Source: Fibrobacterota bacterium (GTDB taxonomy: Bacteria; Fibrobacterota; Fibrobacteria; UBA11236). From it: a stretch of 46,419 nucleotides of DNA. This document shows, piece after piece, positions 34,801 through 42,143 of the stretch. A model generated the notes under the pieces. The model did no database searches and was not told the DNA's origin. It saw nothing but the letters and a program-made list of their open reading frames with translations. Made by a program: the position numbers and the translations under genes. Location of the stretch: contig JAQBPN010000038.1 in assembly GCA_028287505.1 (NCBI GenBank), positions 1-46,419 on the forward strand, read 5' to 3'. Each line of letters opens with the position of its first letter. Position 1 is the stretch's first letter.

Positions 34801-35081
34801 AGGTGATCACCTCTTCGGCGTACAAGGCCCAGATCCGCATCTTCGACAACCTGGGGCATTTCGTCCGCGCCATGAACCAGTCTTTCGGGACCAATGGCGA
34901 GCTCTTGAACACGAACCGGACCACCATCAACGGTCAGGCGAGCTTCCTGGTCTGGGACATGAAGGATGCAGATCACAACCTGGTAGGCCAAGGGGTTTAC
35001 GTCTGGAAGGTGTCCTTCCTCTTCCTGGAAAAGACCAAGAAATCGGAAATCATGTACACCCGCACGGGCGTGGTCCGCTAG
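28875..35081 (+). CDS. Giant secreted vWA protein with repeated beta domains and shared C-terminal module
   Basis: The protein is 2068 residues. I chose ATG 28875 because a GGAG precedes it and a signal peptide follows (1-37, ending GVHA before QTK). A vWA domain runs from about 98 to 350 with an intact metal site, LDQSGSMG (Asp106, Ser108, Ser110), and ISDGRPTSGG later; it carries a Cys-containing insertion after the first strand. Next come a beta-domain module (about 520-930), a chitobiase C-terminal-like domain (about 942-1020, IYYTTDGSKPIPGVSLLY), a second copy of the module (about 1100-1510) and a partial third. An EF-hand-like loop D-E-D-E-D-G-R-A-D lies at 1649-1657, and a C-terminal FlgD-like module ends in GQGVYVWKVSF and YTRTGVVR. 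The likely role is adhesion or matrix at the cell surface; the function is unproven. Confidence 0.85.
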   Translation: MHRIAPFRSNPLQRTFRAWGNFAVTLALLAGAAGVHAQTKRCDLVGRDTSITGNPARFKRCLDLAALSGKTVRVPSNVTRIDNDGLSLCKGSLRLGGDADIMFVLDQSGSMGAGYAWVNTAVTPNDTLFFNDLTGCGSSTLSGTISYQVFEKINVTNPVVSTVTINRLASATGCTSYSGDPYKIRATAVRQAIDNIAASGTQISTAGFVGFAANNLDSVKPLTLNAANIATLKSKIFIKEEGGTNYFNALSRSKTWLKDPTVIKTSKQAIVFISDGRPTSGGNTATLLDGTMPPIYSIFLAGKATPDTAVMKSLSDGSGGKFFRVPPQEPDSVVKIVKQILNLILKEYQPDSATVSNNTLAPVQSAFAGMPAGFVLQPDGSWLMKLSDIIGLKPLSSNQISVKTKFDEVNGAGVDNSTINFTIATIDSPTTTNTNLPLGNPFGVACYDKSTLAIRKSDGSRPPFFTDAQTAYRLRVRTAPGPLGSITVPSRTALKTDAETPVFAPPASITVDSLVFDGTNPFLVLSAARTNGNGTLESNLYDSILVSWVHPRDAQDVASDFMVVRAATQQAKVRFSGTNGGPVTTQYLVDATKVFIVVEDQPADPRRTYTAVVTSEKFGIDRETVILTEQPGGSGIFLGQLTISNLAKTQADNLLQVSAGGDQLRVVYKDQVDGDSATATAGFDENVQEAPTLEFTDASGAPLAPNAVWSPANGKLFLSYSDDYAYGRVASKQVTLTLVSKKYDAAIGTDHEKVTVNMTAVPSGTRATWIGSIDLADAFPSTDNNGAAETRFRGEATVVVNAHDNVGVQQTATVSDFLVIAYPDSQATIQWRLDTTVTPKPNEGLVITVNDQTFSLNQKDTALVSVACTKSGDSVANFPAIEGPTVISGVYTSGTLVKDEGVPILSDKFLSCLTTDQIRIRYVDPVYGTFTELLINEVGKPEASPAGRKFITSELVTLSSSTPGALIYYTTDGSKPIPGVSLLYTDPIRISVTTTLTAIAVKPGFKDSKVMTQVYTKEFVASRLEILDENGNAIPGGFITGAAKAVRIKLVTTQDNLASASADASTKVAGDKEQVTLANNGSLGDAFEFGQQVSLKHPFTGVSGNDTIEAIGTDTLIVHWVNPYNAGDVAADTLIIKPAIVDAQVYFSTSENGPKITEYPVGQDSIYIVVKTRPRDPTLTYTVTVTSSDGSTDKEVLVLKELSPGVFSAKAPVGTGPKTASDGTIQVAAAGDQLTAVFTDPVYKTDYRGDAGFAQQVQESASLEFIDETGKVVPATDVWSPVKGKVYLRFSDDWNPGISSGIQTKTARLQLINRKSGDSVGADVETATLKLKDSTATRGIWEGSLTLVDKAPAKAGNDTVETYFRGELRAAVTPHNNAGQPTSPDAVDNLVIAYPDQPAEIVIRDTSGKSVVRETDKVDVVIRDQLFTKSGDASINAFVTCAQSGDKVASVTLVWDGTAYVIKPPLDKGELSGTTVDKNDVLLLCRDSDVLTVTYVDPVYLTPRTADVKWSDDTKARMYYVSSKDGSVITSATDALSTNFRIIVEGKSPSRDKVDTIDVILTTAQGEKETFRAVETGIFTEKFEVLADFRFQTGNPSKENKMVEARINPGNRINQILVAGTAVVAGETVSADLSLLSSYDLVARAYIKDEDEDGRADRAYFVFDHKLPILPASLDEVFWNQEGADFKRQADHSMLSFKPGSDSTIVVADFTKSQFGAFLTDVAEGRPAPYGRFPDDNLFGGQKVTLEDSVGPVVVTAIKRPSNLQVYTVGLTEKRFNPDTLVITVSEKIKTSQSFDDFLRFSKGCAEYADSKPVKLQSQPAVSADGLTYVVIVDNAPDSPSPLVKDCIFLEVDGRYTDLKFNIPGRLGAEISGANPAQVIREFRGFPPVAGLDPTKPGFVISTNDPRNDPNTGFSHPTGTDGNFEILWIPPYGMADNDPVGSLNDISKDFLNPTAGERTRENSYPRPLPPGISTVQVITSSAYKAQIRIFDNLGHFVRAMNQSFGTNGELLNTNRTTINGQASFLVWDMKDADHNLVGQGVYVWKVSFLFLEKTKKSEIMYTRTGVVR

Positions 35082-35109
35082 CGGGCGCGATAAACACAGG
35101 TTCCCTGCC

Positions 35110-35144
35110 GCGCGGCGCCCTCCCCGGGGCGCCGCGCTTTTTTT
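35110..35144 (+). terminator. Intrinsic terminator after the vWA giant
   Basis: An 11-bp perfect GC stem (GCGCGGCGCCC at 35110-35120 with GGGCGCCGCGC at 35127-35137) has a six-base loop and is followed by seven T residues (35138-35144). It lies 28 bases after the stop codon, so most transcripts of the giant gene probably end here and the sigma-factor gene has its own promoter. Confidence 0.92.
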
Positions 35145-35294
35145 GGGGACTTGGGGAACGACTGCGTTCTTCGACGAAGCGGCGATGCTTTTCGCGCGAT
35201 TTCCAAATCCGGGGCGGGCTCCCGCTCCGTATCTCCTGCATGCGGATGCTATATTTTCGCATTGAAGGACCGGCTCCATGCCGATTTGGTCTCA

Positions 35295-35876
35295 ATGCAG
35301 AACGACGGACCGGATTTGATTGAATGCATGGAGCGGATTGTCCGCCGCGACGCAAGGGCGTTGGAGTTCCTTTATGATCGCTTTTCCAACGTCCTTTTCC
35401 GGTTCGTGCTCGCCTTCGTCAAGAGGAGGGAGGACGCGGAGGATGTCCTCGGGGAAATCTTTTTCCAGGTCTGGAGGAAGGCGGAAACCTTCGATCGGGA
35501 CAAGGGTTCCGTCTACGGTTGGCTGCTTTCCATCGCCCGCTCGCGGGCCATCGACCGGCTTCGTTCCAAGCAGTTCAAGAACGACCGCATGGAGGATCCC
35601 GGATTGCTGGACATGGATGACCTGGCGGGAGCCTCCTCCGTCAGCCCTCTCGATCTGGCGGAGCGTTCCATGATGATGAAACATGTCCGATCCGCCATGG
35701 ACAGCATTCCTTCCGACCAAAGGCGCGTGATCGAAGAAGCCTATCTCGGCGGTTTTTCCCAATCCCAGGTGGCCAACAGGCTGGGCCTGCCGCTGGGAAC
35801 GGTCAAGACGCGCATGCGGGACGGCATGCGCACATTGCAATCCATATTGAAGGTTGGAGGCGCCGCCGATGGATGA
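35295..35876 (+). CDS. ECF-type RNA polymerase sigma factor
   Basis: This is a 193-residue sigma-70 family factor of the extracytoplasmic-function class. Region 2 (about 20-90) includes FVKRREDAEDVLGEIFFQVWRK and GWLLSIARSRAIDRLRSK. Region 4 (about 130-185) includes LPSDQ-type IPSDQRRVIEEAYLGGFSQSQVANRLGLPLGTVKTRMRDGM-like helix-turn-helix sequence, seen in short segments such as AYLGGFSQSQVANRLGLP. There is no region 1.1 or 3. ATG 35295 is the first plausible start, with a weak ribosome site. A TATATT at 35250-35255 could be a -10. It overlaps the anti-sigma gene by eight bases, the usual sigma/anti-sigma pairing. It probably senses an envelope cue and may drive the flanking giant genes; the targets are inferred. 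Confidence 0.94.
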   Translation: MQNDGPDLIECMERIVRRDARALEFLYDRFSNVLFRFVLAFVKRREDAEDVLGEIFFQVWRKAETFDRDKGSVYGWLLSIARSRAIDRLRSKQFKNDRMEDPGLLDMDDLAGASSVSPLDLAERSMMMKHVRSAMDSIPSDQRRVIEEAYLGGFSQSQVANRLGLPLGTVKTRMRDGMRTLQSILKVGGAADG

Positions 35877-36753
35877 TCTGACCTTCCGCGAGCTTTGCCT
35901 GACCCAGGCCCTTGGGTTGCTGGATGAAAAAGGACAGCAGGAGCTTTTCCTCGCTTTGGAACACGCCGACGAAAAACGGTTGGAGTTCTTCGCCGAAACC
36001 GTTTCCGCCGCCCGGCATCACCTCCAGGATGCGCAGGCTTCCGGTCCGTCCCCTCATGTCAGGGAACGGGTCATGGCCATGGCCAAGTCGGAAGCCTTGC
36101 CCGGCAATCCCGGGCAGCCCGCGCCTAAACCCGTACCGGGATTCCTTTCCAGGCTGCGGAACGCCTTGGACTCGGCGCCTTCCTGGTTGAAGGGACCCGG
36201 GCCGGCCATCGCTTTCGCGTCCCTGGCTTTCGCGGCCGGTCTATCGGTCCACGACCTTTTCAACCATGGCCGACCACCGGCGGTCGGGGCGCGAGCCGCG
36301 GCGCCGGATACGGCCCTGCTGGCCTCGCAATCCCGCATCGTCGCCCTGGAAGACTCGCTTTCCAGGCAGGAAGCCCTGCTTGCCGTGCTTTCCTCCCGGC
36401 AATTGCAGGTCGCCCGGCTCAAGGGTCAAGGAGAAGGGCGCTCGGGAATCGGCAGGGTCATGTGGGACCCGCAAAAGCAGCGGGGAATCCTGCAAGTGGC
36501 CAATCTTCCGCCCGCCCCCGCCGGCCAGGTCTACCATTTATGGATCCTGGTCGATGACAAGAAAGATCCCTGCCTCCGGGCCGGCTCGTTCAAAATCCGC
36601 CAGGCATCCCTGTCCGGAGACCTCTTCCGTTTCGAAAGCGAAGAGTCCATGGGCCAATCCAAACTGCTCGGCTTCGAGGTAACCCTCGAATCAAAAGTCG
36701 GACATCCCCATCCCAGCGGCCCCAGCCTGCTCCGCTCGGAAACCCTGATGTGA
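35869..36753 (+). CDS. Anti-sigma factor, RskA-type C-terminal domain
   Basis: The 294-residue protein is encoded directly after the ECF sigma gene, starting inside it (ATGGATGA overlap) behind a GGAGG. The N-terminal ~75 residues are helical (LTQALGLLDEKGQQELFLAL) and would bind the sigma factor. A single, weak membrane helix lies at about 111-130. A short coiled-coil-like segment (about 150-180) leads to an extracytoplasmic anti-sigma-K (RskA) domain at about 196-290, with GILQVANLPPAPAGQVYHLW and an LRAGSFKI strand. There is no zinc-binding HxxxCxxC motif. Release of the sigma factor by proteolysis is the usual mechanism for this family. Confidence 0.88.
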   Translation: MDDLTFRELCLTQALGLLDEKGQQELFLALEHADEKRLEFFAETVSAARHHLQDAQASGPSPHVRERVMAMAKSEALPGNPGQPAPKPVPGFLSRLRNALDSAPSWLKGPGPAIAFASLAFAAGLSVHDLFNHGRPPAVGARAAAPDTALLASQSRIVALEDSLSRQEALLAVLSSRQLQVARLKGQGEGRSGIGRVMWDPQKQRGILQVANLPPAPAGQVYHLWILVDDKKDPCLRAGSFKIRQASLSGDLFRFESEESMGQSKLLGFEVTLESKVGHPHPSGPSLLRSETLM

Positions 36754-37071
36754 ACAGGCACTGGCCCAAAACCGGCCGAAAACCGCTTTCCAGCCACCGC
36801 AAAAAACGATTCCCCATGAAGGCGTGAACAGTTTCGGGGCTTCGGGGCCCTTTCCCGGCCACTGGGGCCGGATTGTCCTCACCTGGAACCCCACTTTATA
36901 CTTAGATTTCCGGACCGAGGAATTAAGATTTGGCCGTTCGTGGGTTTAGCGCTGAACATACCATTTTCGTTTTTTGATGACGCTTTCCCGCCAACGTATT
37001 TTGGGCATTTCTCATATATTAAATTGGCGTTCGGGAGGCCCGTCCTGGAAACATCTGAAAAAGGATTCAAC
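36754..37071 (+). other. 318-base intergenic leader upstream of the fibro-slime gene
   Basis: No gene or strong hairpin terminator was seen after the anti-sigma gene. The first ~120 bases are GC-rich with G and C runs, and the remainder turns AT-rich. A sigma-70-like promoter is placed at 36873-36902, leaving a leader of roughly 160 bases. A second AT-rich patch, CATATATTAAATT near 37013-37025, could be an alternative -10 with a shorter leader. AAGGA at about 37061 is the ribosome site for the GTG start. Confidence 0.6.
36873..36902 (+). promoter_or_regulatory. Sigma-70-like promoter for the fibro-slime gene
   Basis: TTGTCC (36873-36878) and TATACT (36897-36902) are separated by 18 bases. 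Each differs from the -35/-10 consensus by few bases. It lies 170 bases upstream of the GTG start at 37072. Which promoter is used, and by which sigma factor, is unknown. Confidence 0.45.
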
Positions 37072-40000
37072 GTGAAGTCCAACAACTTCGTTCATATCGC
37101 TTTCGTATTGGGATTGACCATGCTCGCCATGGATGCATCCTACGGACAAGCGCCTCCCACCACGCTGAGACTCACGTCCAAGGTCCGCGACTTCCGGGAG
37201 CTTCCGGACGCCAAACTACCATCCTCCGTTGCCAACTATCATCCGGACTTCAACACCTTCAACAGCTGCGATCAGACCGGTTACGTGGATGCCGTCATCC
37301 AGACCACCGGAGCGCTGGACACCGCCAACTTTCCCAACGACAACCGCAATCCCAAGCTCATCAACGCCCGGGCCGGCTGCTTCACCAGCTTCGCCCGCTT
37401 CGACGAATGGTATAACGACAAGGACACGGAAACCAACCGTCCCTTTCTCTATGATCTGGTTTTCCAGCGCACGCCCGCCGGCATGTATGAATACCAGAAC
37501 AGCAACTTCTTCCCGATGGACAACGATTCCCTCACCAGAACGGATCCCGTCACCAATCAGAAGATCACCAAGAATCTGAAGGGCCAGAACCTGGTCAGCT
37601 TCGGACATCTCAACACCGGCGCCAACGCCGCCCACAACTTCGGCTTCACCATGGAGTTCCACGCCAACTTCACCTACATCGCCTCAGCCGATCCCGCCAA
37701 GCAGCAGATTTTCACCTTCACCGGCGATGACGATGTCTGGGTGTTCATCAACGGAAAGCTCGCCATCGACCTGGGAGGCGTCCACGCCGCCCTGTCCAAG
37801 ACCATCACCCTGAACGCGGCGCAAGAGGCCAACCTGGGATTGGAGAACGGCAAAAGCTACCTGCTCGATTTCTTCATCGCCGAACGCCACATCACCCAGT
37901 CGAATTGCCGCATCACCACCAGCCTGGTGCTGGAAACCCAGAAAGTCGCCACCCCGGTGGCCACTCCCGGCACCTCCAGCTTCAATTCCCAGCTGGCCGT
38001 GACTCTGTCCTCCGCCACTCCGGACGTCAAAATCTATTACACCACCAATGGCAACGCCCCGGACAGCAACAGCACGCTTTACACGGGCCCCATCCCCATC
38101 ACCACCAGCACCACCGTGAAAGCCATCGCCTATAAGATCGGCTGGACCAAGAGCGACGTGATGACGGCCGTCTATACCAAGAACTTCGTCGCCTCCACCC
38201 TGGACATCCTCGATCAGAACGGCAATCCCCTCTCGGGCGGATACATCACCGAACTCAACTCGGCCTACACCGTCAAAGTCACCACCACCCAGGCAGGTCT
38301 GGCTTCCATCACCCCGGGCGCCACCACCCAGGTTGCCGCGGATCAGGAAACCCTGACCTTGACCAATCCCTTGGCGCAGGGAGACAACTTCCTCTATTCC
38401 GGAACCTCCCCTTTCCAAATCACCACCGCCACCCTGAACAATTCCAAGACGGAAGCCACCGCTTATGATTTCCTGACGGTGAAATGGGTCAACCCTCTGG
38501 ATTCCCGCGACACCGCCAGCAAGACCGTGGTGGTCCGCCCCGCGCCCAGACAGGCCCGCGCCTATTTCTCTTCCAATGTGAACGGCACCGATACGCTCGA
38601 TCAATACACGGGCACCGAAACGAAAATCTTCCTCATCGTCCTCGACCAGATGCTTCCTTCGGGCGTAACGCCCACGGTGACCCTGGAGACCACTCCCAAG
38701 GTGACCAGCCGCGGCAAGGACACGGAAACCTTCAACTTGACGGCCATTTCGGCCGGCAAGTACAGCGTCGCCGTCAACGTGGATCTTGTCGGCGCGGCCA
38801 GCGTGGTCGGCGACAAGTCGCTCCAGTTGGCGCTCGGGGATCAAATCCTCGGGAGCTACAAGGATCCGGTGGACGGGGATGTGGCGTCCGCCAATGCCGG
38901 TTTCGGCATCGCTCCCAATCTCGATGCGTCCCTGCAGTTCACGGACAAGAACGGCAACGTGCTTCCCAACGGTTTCTACTACAGCCCGGCGGAAGGCTTC
39001 CTGTATCTGACCTATAAGGATGACTGGGTAAACGGCAGCATTCCGAAGAAGACCGTGATGCTGGTCATCGGAAACAACGGCGGCAAGGCCGGCGCGGACT
39101 CGGAAGTCACCTTCACCCTGGACCTGACCAGCCATGCCGGCTCCACGGGCGAATGGAAAGGCTCTTTTCCCCTGAAGGATCTGCCCACCATCACCAAGCT
39201 GAACGGCACCGCGGAAACCTATATCCTGGGCGAAGTCCATGCCTCCGCCCCCGCGCACAACAATGTCGGCGTCGCCTCCCTGTCGGCCACTGACGACCTG
39301 CTGGTGGCCTTCGGCAACCAGGATCCCGTCATCGGAATCGAAGGTCCCGGCGGTCCCGGAGTCCAGATCAACCGCGATGACCCCGGGGTCAAGATCACCA
39401 TCAAGGACCAGAGCATTTCCAGTGCCCGCGATACCCTGTACGCCACCTTGAGCTGCACGGAGAACAAGGACGTGGTAGTGAACGTGATGCTCATCGAAAA
39501 GGCCGACAAGCCCGGCGAGTATGAGTCGGTCATCCTTTCCAAATCGGAAGGCGCATCGGTGGTGGACGGGGTGCTTCAATGCCAGCCCAAGGACTTCATC
39601 AAGGTCACCTATAAGGATCCGGTCTACGGAGACGTTAAGGAAGTCCAGGTCCTGATAGACAATCCCGTGACGTCCAAGCTGTACTTCTCGTCCAAAGCGG
39701 ACGGCAGCGACGAAATCACGGCCGTCAACGATCTGGACGCCGACTTCTTCTACGTGGTCATCCTGGCGCGCAGCCCGGACGTGGCCAAGGTGGACAATCT
39801 GCAGGTCACCTTCACCACTCCGCAGGGCGAAACCGAAACCTTCACCGCCGTGGAAACCGGCGTGTATTCGCAAAAGTTCATCGCCAAGGTTCCCTTCGGA
39901 TTCGTCACCACCTCGCCGGTGGCGGGCAATTCCATGCTGGAAGGCAAAATCACCGCCAAAGAAGTGAACAACTACGTTACCGCCATCGGCACGGCGACCG

Positions 40001-41295
40001 TCGACAACGCCACCGTCAAGGCGCCCATCGATCTGGTGGCCGGCTTCGCTCCCGTGGAGAAAGCCTACATCAAGGACAGCAACGGAGACGGCATGGGCGA
40101 CAAGGTCTATATCGTGTTCGAGAAGAAACTGAGTCGCCTACCCACCACCCTGAGCGCCCAGTGGAACGACTCCACCTCGGCGACCAAGATTGCCCCTAAG
40201 CTTTCCTTCCTCAATGCGGATTCGACCGTGGTGGTCGCCGACTATTCCGGCGGCCCTTTCCCGGCCGGTCTCACCGCCGCCGGGCCGGTAGGGAACCCCA
40301 GGGCCTTGCTGCCCAACGATGCGCTCTTCAAGGGCCAAAAGCCGATCATCGAAGATTCCATCGGCCCCATCATCCTCTCGGCCATCAAGCATCCTTCCAA
40401 TCTCAACAGCCTGGTGGCCAACGACCCCAACTACAACCTGGATACGTTGATCGTCACCTTGTCGGAACCCCTGGAACCGGCAAACTTCAAGACCATGCTG
40501 AAGTTCTCCACCAGTTGCGACGACTACGCCAACGCCAAGACCATCGAGGCGGTCAATACCCCCAATCCCACTCCGGGCAAGCCCACGGAATACATCGTCA
40601 TCGTGAACAATGCCATTTCCACTCCCTTGGCGGGCAACTGCCTTTTCCTCAACGCCGACCCCGGCCCCAACCAATATGTGGATATGCACAAGAATCCTCC
40701 GCCCGAATACGGTGTGGTGCTCCTGGGCTTCAACCGCGATCAGGTCATTCAGGGTTTCCGCGGCTTCCCGCCGGTAGCCGGTCTCGATCCGAACAACCCC
40801 AACTTCCAGGTGGCCGTGCAGGACTCCCGCGATTCCACCAAGGGCGGCTATGCCACCAACCGCGATCCGTCAAAGCCCTGGGAAGTGCTTTGGATTCCTC
40901 CCTATGGCTTTACCGAAGCCGGCGGACTGGACCCGTATAAGGCCACGTTGAACGACCTTCCCGGCGGAACGAAGGAGACTGCCACGCCCGTCAGGTTGCC
41001 TCCCGGAGTCAGCGCCGTGCAGGTGGTGAGCACCACGGCCTATATCGCCCACATTGCCATCTTCGACAATTATGGAAACTTTGTGCGCAGCTCCATCCAG
41101 GTGTTCGGCGGCAGAGGCGAATTGCAGAATCAGGCCCGCACCGTGCCCAAGGGTCTGGTCAGCTTCCTGTACTGGGACATGAAGGACAAGAACGGCCAGT
41201 TGGCCGGCCAGGGCGTTTACGTCTGGAAGGTCTCCTTCGAGTTCAAGGGCGGCAAGCAGGAAATCCGCTATACCCGCACCGGCGTAATGCGCTGA
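37072..41295 (+). CDS. Giant secreted fibro-slime domain protein
   Basis: The protein is 1407 residues from GTG 37072, which follows AAGGA and opens a signal peptide (about 1-25, ending ASYG before QAPP). Longer upstream frames lack one. A fibro-slime domain (PA14-like, known from Fibrobacter and myxobacterial surface proteins) covers about 65-290, with GDDDVWVFINGKLAIDLGG at 218-236. Then follow a chitobiase C-terminal-like domain (about 295-375, IYYTTNGNAPDSNSTLY), one copy of the beta-domain module found twice in the vWA giant (about 440-960), an EF-hand-like loop D-S-N-G-D-G-M-G-D (1002-1010) and the same C-terminal module (about 1090-1407, GQGVYVWKVSFEF, ending YTRTGVMR). It is probably a carbohydrate- or substrate-binding surface protein. 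It ends at an intrinsic terminator. Confidence 0.9.
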   Translation: MKSNNFVHIAFVLGLTMLAMDASYGQAPPTTLRLTSKVRDFRELPDAKLPSSVANYHPDFNTFNSCDQTGYVDAVIQTTGALDTANFPNDNRNPKLINARAGCFTSFARFDEWYNDKDTETNRPFLYDLVFQRTPAGMYEYQNSNFFPMDNDSLTRTDPVTNQKITKNLKGQNLVSFGHLNTGANAAHNFGFTMEFHANFTYIASADPAKQQIFTFTGDDDVWVFINGKLAIDLGGVHAALSKTITLNAAQEANLGLENGKSYLLDFFIAERHITQSNCRITTSLVLETQKVATPVATPGTSSFNSQLAVTLSSATPDVKIYYTTNGNAPDSNSTLYTGPIPITTSTTVKAIAYKIGWTKSDVMTAVYTKNFVASTLDILDQNGNPLSGGYITELNSAYTVKVTTTQAGLASITPGATTQVAADQETLTLTNPLAQGDNFLYSGTSPFQITTATLNNSKTEATAYDFLTVKWVNPLDSRDTASKTVVVRPAPRQARAYFSSNVNGTDTLDQYTGTETKIFLIVLDQMLPSGVTPTVTLETTPKVTSRGKDTETFNLTAISAGKYSVAVNVDLVGAASVVGDKSLQLALGDQILGSYKDPVDGDVASANAGFGIAPNLDASLQFTDKNGNVLPNGFYYSPAEGFLYLTYKDDWVNGSIPKKTVMLVIGNNGGKAGADSEVTFTLDLTSHAGSTGEWKGSFPLKDLPTITKLNGTAETYILGEVHASAPAHNNVGVASLSATDDLLVAFGNQDPVIGIEGPGGPGVQINRDDPGVKITIKDQSISSARDTLYATLSCTENKDVVVNVMLIEKADKPGEYESVILSKSEGASVVDGVLQCQPKDFIKVTYKDPVYGDVKEVQVLIDNPVTSKLYFSSKADGSDEITAVNDLDADFFYVVILARSPDVAKVDNLQVTFTTPQGETETFTAVETGVYSQKFIAKVPFGFVTTSPVAGNSMLEGKITAKEVNNYVTAIGTATVDNATVKAPIDLVAGFAPVEKAYIKDSNGDGMGDKVYIVFEKKLSRLPTTLSAQWNDSTSATKIAPKLSFLNADSTVVVADYSGGPFPAGLTAAGPVGNPRALLPNDALFKGQKPIIEDSIGPIILSAIKHPSNLNSLVANDPNYNLDTLIVTLSEPLEPANFKTMLKFSTSCDDYANAKTIEAVNTPNPTPGKPTEYIVIVNNAISTPLAGNCLFLNADPGPNQYVDMHKNPPPEYGVVLLGFNRDQVIQGFRGFPPVAGLDPNNPNFQVAVQDSRDSTKGGYATNRDPSKPWEVLWIPPYGFTEAGGLDPYKATLNDLPGGTKETATPVRLPPGVSAVQVVSTTAYIAHIAIFDNYGNFVRSSIQVFGGRGELQNQARTVPKGLVSFLYWDMKDKNGQLAGQGVYVWKVSFEFKGGKQEIRYTRTGVMR

Positions 41296-41334
41296 TATCG
41301 GGATCCGGCGCGGTCCCCGCGCCCATGGAACGAC

Positions 41335-41368
41335 AAAGGCCCCGCATCCGCGGGGCCTTTTCTTTTTT
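41335..41368 (+). terminator. Intrinsic terminator after the fibro-slime gene
   Basis: GGCCCCGC (41338-41345) and GCGGGGCC (41350-41357) form a perfect 8-bp stem around ATCC, extended by AAA/TTT pairs. The 3' arm is followed by TTTTCTTTTTT. It stops rightward transcription. The A-rich left flank is short, so it should serve the convergent rdgB transcript less well. Confidence 0.93.
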
Positions 41369-41430
41369 GTCCTAAACCGGAATCCAAACGCGGAGTCCTG
41401 CCAATCTGCGCGATCGCCGCGTCGGCCCAA

Positions 41431-42111
41431 TCAGGCTCGGGTATTTTCCGCCAGGCTTTTCAGGAACAAAGCCACCGCCTTGCCCCGATGGCTCAGGACA
41501 TCCTTGACATCTCCGGGCAACTCCGCAAAGGTCTTGTCCTGGCCCAGAGGAATGAAAAGCGGGTCATAGCCGAATCCACTCTCTCCCCTTTCCTCCCGGG
41601 TGATTTCCCCTTCGCAAACACCCTCGAAGAAGGCCGCCTCGCTTCCGGGAACCAGATAGCACAGCACGCAACGGAAGCGCGCCTTGCGGTCCTGGCGGCC
41701 TTCCATGGCTTTCAGGAGCTTGGCCCGGTTGGCGGCGGCCTGGGGCAGGGGTTTTCCCGCCGCATCGGTCCAAATCGGCCGGGATTGCCCTGCCGATCCC
41801 GGACCGGAGTCCAAAGCGGCGTAGCGCGCGGAATACACTCCGGGCGCGCCTCCCAAAGCATCCACCTGCAAGCCGCTGTCATCGGCCAATACGGGATGGG
41901 GACTGACTGCCGCCAGCGCGGCAGCCTTGAGGAAGGCGTTGGCGACGAAGGTATCGCCGGTTTCCTCCACCTCCCCGGAGAATCCCAGGTCCGCGGGCAA
42001 AAGCAAAGTGAAGCCGGCCGGAGCCAGCAGGGATTGGAATTCCGCCACCTTGCCGCGGTTGCCGGTGGCAATCACCAAGGGACGGAAAGGGATGAGCGGA
42101 GCGGAGGACAT
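41431..42111 (-). CDS. rdgB: Non-canonical purine NTP pyrophosphatase (RdgB/HAM1)
   Basis: This enzyme hydrolyses XTP, dITP and ITP to monophosphates, cleaning the nucleotide pool. The protein is 226 residues. Family motifs are ATGNRGKVAEF (15-25), LADDSGLQVDAL (75-86), GVYSARYA (91-98), SGFGYDPLF (178-186) and LSHRGKA (206-212). An insertion of about 20 residues (100-122, Gly/Ser/Pro-rich) separates the SARYA motif from the helix with NRAKLLKAM, making it somewhat longer than the usual ~200 residues. It starts 32 bases after the leuS stop, probably as the second gene of a leuS-rdgB unit. Confidence 0.95.
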   Translation of the reverse strand: MSSAPLIPFRPLVIATGNRGKVAEFQSLLAPAGFTLLLPADLGFSGEVEETGDTFVANAFLKAAALAAVSPHPVLADDSGLQVDALGGAPGVYSARYAALDSGPGSAGQSRPIWTDAAGKPLPQAAANRAKLLKAMEGRQDRKARFRCVLCYLVPGSEAAFFEGVCEGEITREERGESGFGYDPLFIPLGQDKTFAELPGDVKDVLSHRGKAVALFLKSLAENTRA

Positions 42112-42143
42112 GGCGCGCTGATTCTCCCGGAAACCGGCTCCGG

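Noticed and set aside
31467-35279. A 1270-codon open frame on the minus strand opposite the vWA giant
   Set aside because: It is antisense to a clearly coding frame with a signal peptide and recognisable domains. Its composition (Gly/His/Asp/Arg-rich, no motifs) is what a GC-rich gene produces in its complementary frame.
28600-36900. GGAAC boxes as shared ECF -35 elements before both giants and the sigma gene
   Set aside because: GGAAC occurs near 28617, 35155 and 36886, but no common -10 element stands at a constant distance, and a five-base match is expected by chance.
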